The notes: generated from the letters alone by a model not told the origin. A stretch of DNA of 64,000 nt from Sepioteuthis lessoniana (GCA_963585895.1 OY757939.1:55073052-55137051), one strand, 5' to 3'; positions 30,568 to 41,084 are shown, counted from the stretch's first letter. Numbers and translations are program-made.

Positions 30568-30695
30568 CAGGATAAAAAAAAAAACATGCCTCAAAGTTTC
30601 ACATTGTTGATCTTCAGGTGTGCTAGAGACGTGTTGAATACTAGCTCACTTTGACAACATGAAACTCTGAATCATGTTTTGATCCTATTTTTTAT
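30568..30695. repeat. Foldback element, about 45-bp arms
   Basis: Left arm AGGATAAAAA...CAAAGTTTCACATTGTTG is matched in reverse complement by GACAACATGAAACTCTGAAT...TTTTGATCCT at 30652-30695, around a 40-bp centre. Confidence 0.6.
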
Positions 30696-30739
30696 CATTA
30701 TTATTCAATTTTATGCTTGGGAAAAAAAAAAAATATATA

Positions 30740-30796
30740 TATATGTATAGAGAGTGAGAGAGAGAAAGAAAGAAAAAAGAAAGAGAGAGAGAGGGG
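30740..30796. repeat. (GA)n-rich microsatellite
   Basis: GAGAGAGAAAGAAAGAAA followed by GAGAGAGAGGGGGG. Confidence 0.85.
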
Positions 30797-30839
30797 GGAT
30801 GAAAACAAGTGATAAGACAAATAATGGGAATTGGTAGGG

Positions 30840-30925
30840 GTTTTTTGTTTAATGGCATATCAACCGTCTTGGGTCATTTAATGCCAAAGCCATCCTATAA
30901 AAGCACAGTAATAGGATTTTTTCTT
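30840..30925 (-). repeat. SINE-B, 3' fragment
   Basis: Hairpin tail TGGCATATCAACCGTCTTGG followed by AATGCCAAAGCCATCC and the adjacent body; the rest is absent. Confidence 0.55.
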
Positions 30926-31141
30926 TTGTGTTATTTCTTACCCCATTTTTTGTTCTCAATTAGTTTTCTTCTTAGATCATTATCAGAAGAAAAGGTCTTT
31001 CTTTTTTAGAAAGTTTCTAAAATAATTTAAAAAATATTTTTTAATGCGAAATAGTTTCTAAACTATTTTAATGCTAAAAGAGAAACAATGAAAAATGAAC
31101 TGGTTACGTCACATATCCATTCATAGAATATATATATATAA

Positions 31142-31378
31142 GTAAAGTTGGCGACCTTAGTCGAGGGTGACCCGAAGGCTCCCTTTTCAATAGCCACTAC
31201 ACCGAAATGTAGAGGGGGGGCGCTACCCCATTCCTTGGATTACTCCACTTTACCCTTGATCCTCACTTTATAATGCTGAGTGGTAAGCAAGGCGGCATCA
31301 AGTACCATTTTTTGAGTCTTTGGTATGACTCGACCTGGGATTGAACCCCAGTCTACCGGACCATTGGCGAATATTTAA
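31142..31378 (-). mobile_element. SINE-C
   Basis: Reverse complement of the family: AAAGTTGGCGACCTTAGTCG at the left (3' end), CTTTACCCTTGATCC body, GGGATTGAACC (B box) at 31342, head at the right ending CATTGGCGAATA. Confidence 0.85.
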
Positions 31379-31487
31379 GTTGTTTTATTTTAGAAAGTTT
31401 CTACAATAGTTTTTAAAAGAATTGATTTGATATGCTAAAAATAATAAGTGACGGAAAATTATACGATTACGTCGCATATCCATTCAT

Positions 31488-31491
<4 letters not shown>

Positions 31492-31563
<72 letters not shown>
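31492..31563. repeat. (TA)n microsatellite, about 36 units
   Basis: One of the longest pure TA tracts in the window. Confidence 0.95.
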
Positions 31564-31565
<2 letters not shown>

Positions 31566-31619
31566 GGAATTTTTGAGATTCTTTAAATTCAGTATTATCT
31601 AACTAATTTGAATGATTAA

Positions 31620-32143
31620 GTTGAGACAGAAATTAGTTCAATTCAATAAAAAAAGTAAAAAAAAGGACTTAAAATGTAACTGACGTCTTCTGACTTCGCT
31701 AGTTAGCAGCGGGCACATCGGGCGTTTTGTAATCAATGAAGCACTTTGTGTAACAAAGCGACAAGTGTTTTTTTTTTTTTTTCTTTCTCTTTTTTTTATC
31801 GTAGTGTGAAAGGGAAAAGAAAGTAATCTGTGTGTATAAGCGATAACACAAAAAGTAATCGTTCTTAAGTTAAAAAACAAACAAACAACTTTTTATATTT
31901 ATATATATATATATGTGTGTATGCGTGTATATATTTTCTTTTATTGCGAAATGTAGTGTGCCTCGAACGATTCCAAAGTCCATGTGAGAGTCACAAACAA
32001 TTGTCACATGTCAGGAGGAGCAAACCAACCGAACATTTTTTTGATTGGGTCTCAATAAAAAAAAAAAAAAAAGTTCGTATTGACTCGTAGTATATCCCAA
32101 GCACTTGTCAAGTTTTTTTTTTTTTTTGTTTTTTTTGGGGGAA
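31620..32143 (+). promoter_or_regulatory. Putative promoter / 5' UTR of the beta-mannosidase-like gene
   Basis: A stretch free of recognised repeats directly upstream of the exon. It contains a GC-richer island (CAGCGGGCACATCGGGCG at 31705), E-box CATGTG at 31981-31986 and GTCACATG with E-box CACATG at 32003-32010. Vertebrate lysosomal genes carry related E-box (CLEAR) sites bound by MiT/TFE factors; applying that here is inference. No clear TATA box. A T-rich tract (32112-32135) precedes the ATG. Confidence 0.4.
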
Positions 32144-32303
32144 ATGACAATTGCAATGATGCGAGCAGAATGTCGACACGGTGGAAAAATTATTCTTTCT
32201 TTAAGTTTTACCTTTGTGGTATTTTTAACACTATGGAACCCAATTAACGGCCAAGAACACCTGATATTGAATGGAAACTGGACTGTACAGGCTGAAGGAG
32301 ATA
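32144..32303 (+). CDS. First coding exon, beta-mannosidase-like (GH2) lysosomal enzyme
   Basis: ATG at 32144 opens a frame of 53 codons plus one base, ending at a consensus-like donor (ATA|GTAAGT, 32304). Residues 1-14 are polar (ending RHGGK). Residues 15-33 are hydrophobic (starting IILSLSFTFVVFLTLW), then NPINGQ, a good signal-peptidase site. The mature start LILNGNWTVQAEGD resembles the N-terminus of animal lysosomal beta-mannosidase, where an L-x-G-x-W strand opens the galactose-binding-like domain of GH2 enzymes. Beta-mannosidase removes terminal beta-mannose during lysosomal N-glycan degradation. The exon ends in phase 1. A second in-frame Met pair (residues 5-6) could be an alternative start. 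Another GH2 family member cannot be excluded. No further exon was recognised in the window. Confidence 0.55.
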
Positions 32304-32564
32304 GTAAGTTTCTTTTTTTTTTTTTTTTTAATTATCGAGGAAAAAAAAAAGTCAAACATGTTTTTTGTTGAAAATGTTTGTAATTTTCGGAACAACGTTT
32401 CCATTTATTTCAGTTTTTTTTTTCTTCTTTTGGATATTAGTGTGAGTTTTTAAGATGGTTAAGGACTCTTTCAAAAATAAAATAATAAGAAAACATTCGG
32501 ATGATTTATCAGAAGAGTAAAAAACATGAAAGCGACTTTTCCGCACATGTAAATATGTTTAGGA

Positions 32565-32650
32565 TGTCATGTAATGGTTAACGAGCTCTTGCGTGTTAGA
32601 CCATTGTTATAAAGTTCAGTTCCTACTGGGTGTTTTATACTTAAAGCTTT
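32565..32650 (+). repeat. SINE-D-like fragment
   Basis: ATGTAATGGTTAACGAGCTC (A-box region) and AAAGTTCAGTTCCTACTGGG (B-box region). The AAGCTTAG tail is degraded. Confidence 0.4.
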
Positions 32651-32659
32651 TTTACCACT

Positions 32660-33224
32660 CTAAAGTAAGCTCAAATCTTTAATGATAACTTATTTCTCTA
32701 TCAAAGTTTGTAAAAACTGTCGATGCTATGAACAAAAACAAGTGGCTCTTCTCGTTCACCAAATCCAAACTTGATTAATTTTTTAAAACTCTAAAACTAA
32801 TGAAAGCAATTATATAATTAAAAATACTAGGTTAAGTTTTTAATTTAACAAAAGGGTAACTCTTAATAGTTATATCAATGGACTTCGACTTAAAAAGTAC
32901 AAAAATTAAAACAAATGCTTAAAAAAAATGAAAATCATCGTAAAACGCCGAAAACGAGTTTTTAAAAATGAAAAAAAAAAAAACAAATAAAACAAGTGAT
33001 TTCATTTTCTTTCTAAGATAACATAACATACTTTTCTTATCTTTCCTATATGTAAGAAAAAAGGAAGGGTGATATGTTATGTATCGCAGAATTTAAAAAA
33101 ACAAAACACCTTCTTGTATATAGTTTGCTGTCACAAAACTTCAAATATTCGCAATAAAACGAAATTAAGTTTCGATTTCTTCTATAAAAAATGAAAACTG
33201 AATTAAGACCAGGAAGTGATGCAA
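32660..33224. other. No recognisable feature
   Basis: AT-rich, low-complexity A and T runs; no repeat or exon identified. Confidence 0.5.
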
Positions 33225-33350
33225 GTAATTTACTAAGCTTAGCTTAGTTGTGGCACAAGGCCGCGAGTATAGGGTGCCCTGCGAGAATCGAACTGACTAA
33301 TAATGGTTAGCAAGTCCAGCTTGCTAACCATTACACCTGTAAGGAAACCG
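33225..33350 (-). mobile_element. SINE-D, near full length
   Basis: On the reverse strand: GGTGTAATGGTTAGCAAGCT (A-box region), GTTCGATTCTCGCAGGG (B box), GGCCTTGTGCCACAACTAAG and the tail AAGCTAAGCTTAGTAAATT. The anticodon-arm segment TTAGCAAGCTGGACTTGCTAA is itself a perfect short hairpin. Confidence 0.7.
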
Positions 33351-33366
33351 CAGGAAATAATACTAC

Positions 33367-33434
33367 TTCTGTTTCATAATAGTGGTTACACTATTTGCAA
33401 ATAAATGTATCAACTATTATGAAACAGTAGTAGT
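33367..33434. repeat. Small foldback with TTCATAATAGT arms
   Basis: CTGTTTCATAATAGT (33371) and its complement ACTATTATGAAACAG (33415) flank a 29-bp centre. Related inverted ends recur at 33868-33944 and near 34165. Confidence 0.65.
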
Positions 33435-33867
33435 AGCATTCTTAGCACTTGTCCAGAATATGCCACAGAGGAAATGGTTGAAGTTATATGTATATTTACC
33501 ATCCAAATAAGTGTAAGTTTCAAATATTATCTTCATTTTAAAATTTTTTACTGAACATTTACATATAAAAACTACCTCTTCAGCAAACAACAATTTACCC
33601 ATCCACTATAATTTTTTTTCGTCTTTCCTTCCTAACCATTAAAAAGATGGCAACTTACATCCAATTGTTGATATGTAATTTTGGGGACTAAAATGTAATT
33701 GTTTAAATAAATGAAGAAAATGAGTGAAACTTATCTGTATACTGAATGTAAGTATTACATATATATAATATCACAAACATTTCTTTCGAGGGATATTATT
33801 CTGGACAAGTACCAGGTTTTCTATGGCGAAAAATTTCAGAAATATAACAACAATAAAAGAATATTAT

Positions 33868-33944
33868 TTGTCTCATAATGGTTTATACATTTAGTTTATA
33901 AAATATATATGCTAGTGTAAAAACTATTATGGGACAGAGGTTGT
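33868..33944. repeat. Small foldback, second copy
   Basis: TTGTCTCATAATGG and CTATTATGGGACAGA bound a 45-bp AT-rich centre. Confidence 0.55.
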
Positions 33945-33984
33945 CATATGTTCTGTTATGATTGATGAAAAGTTTAAGGTTATA

Positions 33985-34105
33985 GATAAAGAATACTTCT
34001 CTGATCCATACTTATGGCACATGGTCCGATGTATGGGGCACTCGGTGAGATGCAAACTCACTTGTAATTGTCCCATTACACCACATGGTATGCCTATCTC
34101 CTGCT
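33985..34105 (-). repeat. tRNA-like SINE (SINE-D-related)
   Basis: Reverse complement reads CATGTGGTGTAATGGGACAA, GAGTTTGCATCTCACCGAGT and GGACCATGTGCCATAAGTAT, with A- and B-box-like blocks at the expected spacing. The tail differs from typical SINE-D. Confidence 0.5.
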
Positions 34106-34185
34106 TATAATCATTGTTACATATGGAGTATGAAATTCATATGCAAATGTAGCAACTATTATGGGACAGAAATAGTTACATTTTG
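34106..34185. repeat. Small foldback, third copy (degenerate)
   Basis: CTTATAATCATTGTTACA on the left and AACTATTATGGGACAGAA on the right; only the right end is well kept. A T-rich stretch follows to 34310. Confidence 0.4.
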
Positions 34186-34318
34186 TAGTTATTTTCTATT
34201 AACTTTTTAGCTTAATTTTTAAGTAATTTTTTTTTTTTGCCTTTTTTTTACTTTTAATTACTGAAAAAAATTATTTTCTTTTTTTTTTTTCTCCATGTTT
34301 TATAAGTGACTATATGTA

Positions 34319-34605
34319 CAGGGATCAGAATGTACTGACTGTATCCCCCTGCAGAAGAATAAGACCCCCCCATCTCACCAAAGGGGTACCCGAGTATTGA
34401 CATTAAACTACATCTGATGGCAAAGTTCCAGTTTTGAAGATCTGGGGAATATGGAGTACCCCTTCATTGCCATTACTCCCAGGCTCACTCTGACCTGGAA
34501 TGGAAGTACTTCCTGTTAGGATATCATCTATGAGTCAAATAGATTTGTTTGAAGATTATTTGTATTAGATAAGAATACTTAAAACCATATAACTGTGTGC
34601 AGAAA
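34319..34605 (+). mobile_element. Composite retroposon, head plus one subrepeat
   Basis: GGATCAGAATGTACTGACTG, CACCAAAGGGGTACCCGAGT, CCCTTCATTGCCATTACTCC, then AGATAAGAATACTTAAAACC. No tail. Confidence 0.65.
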
Positions 34606-34660
34606 GATTGTTTAAATGCTGATTAGCATTCTGCCTACAACCAAAGTATCACTTTCTGGT

Positions 34661-35310
34661 ATATCATCATCATGTCGTGCCACCAACACGAATATCCCTG
34701 ACCCTCTCTCTCCACTTCTCCCAATCGTTCGTCGCCTCTGTCAGGTCTTCAGGGCTACATCCCATATCCTCACACAACTGCTGTATATATATTCGAGCTG
34801 GTCGTCCTGCTTTTGCTCGGCCATATGTGGGAGTCCATAGGAGTACATCACTTATGATCTTATCCCTGCTTCTCCAGCAGTGTCCTGCATGTCTGGTTTG
34901 TCTAACTTGGATAGTTTTTGTGATGGGAGGCAGGTGGCCATATAATAATCGGTGCCTTGTGGGATGTTGCCGCCAGGACTTGTTCAATATTGCTTGCAAC
35001 ATTCTTGTGTAATTGCTGTCTAGCTTCTTCTCCAGCCGTTTTGTTAGCGTCCAAGTAGTGCATCCATACAGCAGTATCAATACGACCGCTGCCTAGAAGA
35101 AACTGCATTTCATTTTATTGGTCAGGTCTGACTTCCATATGATTGATAGCTTATTGATAGCGGTCCATGACTTTGTTAGTCACGTGTCAATGTCTTTTTC
35201 GGTTGATGAGACACTGCTTCCTAGGTAGGTGAATTTGTCTACCAGTTTCAGAGAGGTTCCGTCTAGTGTGGAAATATCGCCTGTTTGATTAAAGCACATA
35301 TATGCAATAG
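34661..35310 (-). mobile_element. RTE-like LINE, best-preserved 3' end
   Basis: The reverse-strand frame 35080-34670 is open for 136 codons: ILLYGCTTWTLTKRLEKKLD, NYTRMLQAILNKSWRQHPT, IQVRQTRHAGHCWRSRDKI, YGRAKAGRPARIYIQQLCED and the terminus EKWRERVRDIRVGGTT. Frames continue to about 35300 (LDGTSLKLVDKFTYLG-like). It ends at (ATG)n on the left. This is the region downstream of the RT palm; endonuclease and most of RT are missing, so it is 5'-truncated and dead. Confidence 0.85.
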
Positions 35311-35344
35311 TGTTTTGGCTTGGTTGGGTGTGAAACTAAACTGC

Positions 35345-35536
35345 ATCTTGTTGTGAGACTCAATTTTGGAAGATCTGGGGAGTGAGGAGTTACTCCTTCA
35401 TTGTAATTACTCCCAGGTTCACTCTGACCTGGAATGATAGTTAAGATCCCATCTATGGATCAAATAGATCTGTTTGAGATAATGTTTAAGATGCATTTGA
35501 ACTACATTGGCGCTTAAAACATTTGTAATACTATGG
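35345..35536 (+). repeat. Composite retroposon, subfamily 2, head-truncated
   Basis: GGAAGATCTGGGGAGTGAGG, CTCCCAGGTTCACTCTGACC, then ATAATGTTTAAGATGCATTT and TTGGCGCTTAAAACATT, a variant also seen at 48545. Confidence 0.55.
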
Positions 35537-35578
35537 CTTCTTGGTAACAGTGCCAAATGTGATACTATCCTGGTAACC

Positions 35579-35869
35579 ATATTTACCCAACCCCTCCACT
35601 CAGGTAGGATATGACACAAGGTCAATTTTTAAGCGGAGTTTAACAGGTTTGAATTCAGAGTTTTCCTTCTCCTAGACTAGTTGCCTCACCAAGGCTGAAG
35701 AACCTAGTCTGCCCTACTATTTACCCATAGCTGGAGAGAGAATAATTGGATTCATACCTTTCCCAAGGGTATTAGTGCTATGTGAAATGCAATCAGTGTC
35801 GTCCAGAATTTGAACTCGTATCGCTGTGTCCATTTCCTACGACAATAACCATTACACCACGGGCACCTT
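35579..35869 (-). mobile_element. SINE-A inside a tandem repeat, with a 41-bp flanking duplication
   Basis: Complete element in reverse (TATTTACCCAACCCCTCC to CACCACGGGCACC). Flanks 35537-35577 and 35867-35907 match at 38 of 41 positions, much longer than an ordinary TSD. Confidence 0.85.
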
Positions 35870-35879
35870 CTCAGTAACG

Positions 35880-36045
35880 GTGCCAAATGTGATACTATCC
35901 TGGTAACAGTATCTAATGTGATACTATAGTTATCACACACCAAATGGGATGCTATAGTTATCACACACCAAATGGGATGCTATAGTTATCACACACCAAA
36001 TGTGATACTATAGTTATCACACACCAAATGGGATGCTATGCTGTC
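35880..36045. repeat. 28-bp tandem array
   Basis: CAAATGGGATGCTATAGTTA recurs at 35941, 35969, 35997 and 36025 (28-bp spacing), alternating GGGATG and GTGATA variants. A diverged unit containing CCTGGTAAC lies on the left. Confidence 0.9.
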
Positions 36046-36714
36046 ATCAATACTAAATATGATGAGTGCAATACCATGGCACCATCTCTAACATCAATAG
36101 ATGTTTCACTTCTTCAAACACAAGGTGACTCAGCTATTCCTGATATAAAGGTGTTTATCATTATGCATGCTGCATACAATTTTTCTAGCAGTCATCAAAG
36201 CATGAGAGAGAGAGAGAGCTTGTAAGGGTCTATGAACAGAGATACCCACCACCCGCTGTCACTGTCCCGAAGGACTCTGTGGATCTCAACTCTAACTCAA
36301 TTGACAATTAACTGTCAACTTTTCGACTGACTTATTTTCAAATCCGCTAATTTTTAATATATTCTAAAATTCAGTATATCATTAGTGTGATGTCATCTCA
36401 CTAAGTTATTACGTCATATCATCACCCTAACTTTCATTATGTTTTTATTTTACTTCAATCAATCCATTTTATTTACATTTGGCCTTTCCTGTCCCAAGAA
36501 AGACGACAGGTGTCCTCCTGTCATATTCACACGTGCATGCACTTGACCTTACCAATTTGACTTACATTTCCACTCAAAGATTTTAATTAATTAAAAGACC
36601 CCTGAATAATTTGTGACCTGACTGAACTAAAAAATAAAATAATTAATAAGATCAACCATCCCTGTAACCAAATATGTGTTTATTTGTTTAAAATGATTGT
36701 GAAAATACATTTAT
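36046..36714. other. No recognisable feature
   Basis: Contains one short (GA)n tract at 36208. Otherwise unassigned. Confidence 0.5.
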
Positions 36715-37010
36715 AAGAATGCTACATGCTGTTTTGGACAAATCCTAGAAGCACCCCATAAAACAGCAGCTGTACAGTAACTTATCTCCCATCTCACAAA
36801 TCATCCAAATAAGACAAGCCAGACATGCTAAAGAAGAAAGGATGAACTTTTAAGCGATGTTCCCTTATGGATGTGCCAGTGTTGGCCAACCAGCAAGGAC
36901 TTAGGTATATCAACTGTCACGGGATGCAGTCTAGCCAGGAATGATGGATGATAGAGATAGATGATGAAAGAGAGAGAGTCGAGTAACCCTGTGCAATAAG
37001 CTTAACTTGA
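36715..37010 (+). mobile_element. RTE-like LINE, degraded 3' end
   Basis: AGAATGCTACATGCTGTTTT (RMLHAVL-like), GACAAGCCAGACATGCTAAA (RQARHA-like) and AGAGAGAGTCGAGTAACC (RERVE-like), then CTTGATGATG. Many breaks. Confidence 0.6.
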
Positions 37011-37135
37011 TGATGTATAGGGCAATATAAATTTTTTATGGGTAGTGTTTGTTTGGAAATTCTGAGGTTTGTATCTGACTCCTTTTTTTTTTTCTTACCC
37101 TATTCATTTGTTATCTTTGTTTTGTTTTGTCGAAG

Positions 37136-37878
37136 TGTTATATACTCATCTACATCATCACAACGACACAATAATTAAGACGCAGGGACAAAGACGCAGG
37201 AATGAACGACGCATGAAGGATAAAGACGCAGGAAGACTTCTTTAACAATATTTTACCTCTCACTTTATTGCAAGGGTTCGAAAGGGTTGTTCAAGGGTTG
37301 CATGTGAGAGGGAGCTGGAGATCGAACATAACTGCAATATTTTGACCCCACTGTTATGACCATCACATTGTGTCTTTCTTGTTCTCTAAGGCTGCCCAAC
37401 CGGGGGCCTAGGGGCTCACTCTGCTGGATGCTGGCTTTCTTCATTGCATCTTATCAGCATCTTCTCTGGACCCCAAACTCCATCAGGGTTTCCGAGGGCC
37501 CCCTCGGTCGGGTGTGGCTTTCCCTACCACATCTCGTCTCTAGCTGTCTGGAAACCCTCCTGGCAACTGCTTCTTGGACTCGAACTCAACTGAGTTAAAT
37601 AATAATTCAACGCTCACACGATTGCCCACTGGATCTTTGAAATCGAATGTTTAATCGTCATCAAGCGGAAATAACTGTCATGCAGTTCAGAGGTCACTCT
37701 CTTCCGGTGCATCAGTCTGTATTGGCACAGTGGGACCTTCACCTTGTCCCATATTATAAGCCTTAATCCGCCCACGCGATCTCTTTCGATTACTGGCCAT
37801 TGGAATGTGTAACTTCCTTCCGGTGCATCACCTTGGAATAGCATTTCTTTGGGCTGGGTCGAAGGTCAAAACATAACA
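37136..37878 (-). mobile_element. Solo LTR L3 (743 bp), 4-bp TSD
   Basis: On the reverse strand it starts TGTTATGTTTTGACCTTCGA and ends GAGTATATAACA. GAAG flanks it at 37132-37135 and 37879-37882. Shares its promoter-side block (CCACGCGATCTCTTTCGATT) and AATAAAGTGAGAGG with L2. A minisatellite-like AAAGACGCAGGA repeat at 37180-37230 distinguishes it. Confidence 0.85.
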
Positions 37879-37882
37879 GAAG

Positions 37883-38629
37883 CTGTAAAGGAATCAATGA
37901 CAAAAAAGGAAAAGACAAGATGCTTTTAAACTCAAATTTTATTTTTGGGCTTCATGACTACTTAGTAGTGGGGGAAATGTTTTCTAAAATGAGCAGTCAA
38001 GGTGTTTGAAGAATACCATGGAATCCCTTTTGGCAAATTGTAAGTTTGAGGAGCCACGATGTGTCTCTTTGTTCAGTGGATACATTCAGTATAGAGGCTG
38101 CTACTAGGAGACACAATGCACTGCTAAAACTTCTGGCCTTAGTGAGCCCGTGTGTTCCCACTTGCAGCTGAGAAAGAAAAAGGTGTATCCATTCACTCGA
38201 GAGTGAGTTTCTCTTTGGTGCCAGAAATCCCATCTTTTCAGGCATGGGCAGATTGTGCTTACTGTCAGAGGCCTCCTGGGAAACTGTTACTTTTTGCATT
38301 TATTCATTTTACCTTATGTGCACTTAGATTTTTTTTTATGCTATTGTCTTTTTATTTCTTATTCAATTCCCACTGATGATAATTGCCATCCATATATGTT
38401 TAATTTATTAAAGCATAGAATAATTTCAAAAAGGTTTAACTTGCTGTCAAACCAACCAGCTCATCTTGGTTTAGAGTTCTGTTTTGTTGTCCCTTTGTAA
38501 TACTTTTATTACATCCTTACCTTTCATTTATCATTTTATAACGTTTTGCTTATAGTGGCCGACTGCCTCTGTTTAAGATGACTGAGTAAAAGAAAAAATT
38601 ATTTAAGTTTAAGCAATCTTTTTTATCCA
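37883..38629. other. Unassigned; open frame without recognised homology
   Basis: A 100-codon frame on the minus strand (37997-38299) carries no motif I recognise and lacks nearby splice or promoter support. It may be a transposon fragment (several Cys/Ser-rich stretches), but this is not established. Confidence 0.3.
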
Positions 38630-38919
38630 TATTTACCCAACCCCTCCGCTCAGGCAGGATATGACACAAGGTCAATTTTTAAGCGGAGTTTAACAGGTTT
38701 GAATTCAGAATTTTCCTTCTCCTAGACTAGTTGCTTCACCAAGGCTGAAGAACCCAGTCTGCCCTGAATTTACCCATAGCTCGAGAGAGAATAATTGGAT
38801 TCATACCTTTCCCAAGGGTATTAATGCTATGTGAAATGCAATCAGTCTCGGCCAGGATTTGAACTCGTGTTGCCATGTCCATTTCCTTCGACGATAACCA
38901 TTACACCATGAGCACCTCC
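38630..38919 (-). mobile_element. SINE-A, near full length
   Basis: ATTTACCCAACCCCTCCGCT (3' end) to ACCATTACACCATGAGCACC (head). Internal loss of a few bases near 38765. Confidence 0.85.
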
Positions 38920-38949
38920 TCTTAACAAATCATATATTCAATATATTTG

Positions 38950-39015
38950 TAAAAATAGGATTTGGCATTAAATAACCAACAATGGTCGATATGCCAAAAT
39001 ACCAAACCAATCAAA
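38950..39015 (+). repeat. Orphan hairpin tail
   Basis: GGATTTGGCATTAAATAACC, then ATGGTCGATATGCC and CCAAACCAATCAAAC. Confidence 0.6.
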
Positions 39016-39249
39016 CAGATTTACCCTGAGAAAAAAATTTGGACCGCCAAGCTCTGTGGTATATGAGATAATATTCCAGAAGCAAATTCAAACTCTTTTT
39101 CTAAATGTGAATAGTTTTCAAATTGTTCCTGTATATTTAATGGTAGCAATATCTCATCTACAGAAAGCAATGTCAATATATGTGCTGCCATTGACAGGTT
39201 ATCAACCATATGAACATCTGGTCTCTCTAATTAAAAAGAATGGGAATTC
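39016..39249. other. No recognisable feature
   Basis: A 62-codon frame on the minus strand with no recognised motif. Confidence 0.4.
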
Positions 39250-39675
39250 TTTCAAGCTGTAGCCATGTAGTACTATTGTATGGCTGCACCACTTGGACGC
39301 TAGTGGAATGCTTGGAAAAAGGCTAGATAAGAACTATGTAAGGATTCTGCATGCTGTTTTCAACAAATTCTGGAAGCAACACCCCACAAAACAACATTTG
39401 TACAACCACTTATTTCTCATCACAAGCCAAGTAGGACAAACAAAACATGCTGGGTGCTACTGAAGAAGTAATGACAAACTCATAAGCAATGTTCTCCTAA
39501 GGACTCCTACATATGGACACACAAGCATTGGCTGACCAGCAAAAACTTATGTTTGACTGTTCTGTGTGGACATTAGGTACCGTCTAGAAGACCTACCAAG
39601 AGTGATGGTTGATTGAGATGAACAGCAAGAGAGAGTCAATGGAATCCATTCTGTCAGCATCTCTTGGTGATTGTT
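39250..39675 (+). mobile_element. RTE-like LINE, degraded 3' end
   Basis: TATTGTATGGCTGCACCACT (LYGCTTWT-like) at 39275, AGGATTCTGCATGCTGTTTT, CAAACAAAACATGCTGGGTG and GAGAGAGTCAATGGAATCC. In the same order as the copy at 34661, with several shifts. Confidence 0.7.
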
Positions 39676-40957
39676 ATTACTGGTGTAATGTCTTTTTCTT
39701 GATGAAGAAAAGATCAAAAAAAGATCTTAAGTCAACAATATCCTAAGATCAGTTATATGATGTGGACATTTTCAGCATATGAAATGGTGAACTGTGTCAA
39801 TTGCTTAGGAAGGTAACTGTCATAAATTTGACTCAAGTCAAATGTTACTACTCTCTCAAGAGAGAGTCCTATCACCTTTTTATTGACAAATAACAATGGC
39901 AGAACTGGTACTTCTGGTTTCTTAAAATGCAAGAACAAAATTACAACACTGACTTTTTAAATAACATAACTGGTTAGTTTGCACCCCAGGAAAAAAGTTC
40001 TGGCTTTCTATATTGTGTAATGTTGAAACGTAGCTATGAATGATATTTTCTTTAGGGTAGCTTGATTAATTTAGCGATGGTTTCAGGCATTGTCATTAAA
40101 TATGGTAAAGATCCTAAACTAGTTAGGTACTGATTGCTTTCAGATATATTTCTTTTTGTACCTATGTAGTTGAAACGTCCAGTATTTTCAGCCCTCAAAC
40201 ATCCTTCCAATTCTGTCAGAGAAGTTGAATGTCTCTTTAAAATAGTTTCCCTTGCCATCCTTCAGGGCAATGCATTTTTAATTTCAACTTGGTATGAAGC
40301 ATTTACCTGTTTAAAAGGATGGTGAAGATGCATCTTAATTGAAGACCATTATTGTTAAACTGACTTTGGCACAAAAGGACTAACCTCTCTTGTATAGGCT
40401 AAAATTTTAGCAATGTTCTACTTTCATTCTGTAAAGGAAAAAGAGAACAAAGTTTTAGTTCTTATGATTAAATGCTATTAAGTTTTGGGCCTCCTAAGAA
40501 AGGAAATTTAAATTTGTTTCATGTTTGTTGTTATTCAGTAGGTCAAATCCAGAAGAACACATTTTTAATTATGTGTCTACGATCAGCTAAAATTTTTCCT
40601 CATATTGCAAATAAATTTATAGCTTATGTCTAAGTTTCCCAATAGACATGAATTGAATGCAATAGATAGATGTGATTAGAATGATCTATACAGATAAATA
40701 TAAATAGGATGAGACTGACAGATATAAACAGTCAGCAATAATATTTTTAGTAATTTCGTACACACTTTAATGTTAACTGCCATAACGTGTTATGAATTTG
40801 ATTTTGCCATCTCATTATCATTCCCTCTTAAAAAAAAAACCACCTAAAAATCAATAAATACGATTTTTTTTTTTGCAATAACTTTTTAAGAATCTAGCTA
40901 TTTTTTTTTCTTCTACAGCTTTAAAAAAGTCAAAATTTTTTTAAGGTAATTTATTTG
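39676..40957. other. No recognisable feature (about 1.3 kb)
   Basis: Two minus-strand frames of about 60 codons (39753-39938 and 40052-40258) have non-repetitive composition (for example EGCLRAENTGRFNYIGTKRN) but no family I recognise and no flanking signals. Could be remnants of an unknown transposon ORF. Confidence 0.3.
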
Positions 40958-40969
40958 TTGGAATCTATC

Positions 40970-41072
40970 AGCTCATTGGCCTAGTGGGTAGAGTATTTGT
41001 CAATGGTCTGGGAGACCTGGGTTCAATCCCAGGTCACGTCATACTAAAGACTTTAAAAGTGGTATTTGATAC
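40970..41072 (+). repeat. SINE-C, tRNA-like head only
   Basis: The best-preserved head of the family: A box TGGCCTAGTGGGTAGAG, B box GGTTCAATCCC, then ATACTAAAGACTTTAAAAGT and an abrupt end. Flanks share TTGGAA on both sides. Confidence 0.75.
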
Positions 41073-41084
41073 TTGGAAATATCT

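Noticed and set aside
37997..38299. 100-codon frame considered as an exon of the beta-mannosidase-like gene
   Set aside because: Wrong strand for that gene, no matching motifs and no supported splice sites.
40970..41072. Functional tRNA gene
   Set aside because: A and B boxes are present but the acceptor stem does not pair, and the sequence belongs to the dispersed SINE-C family.
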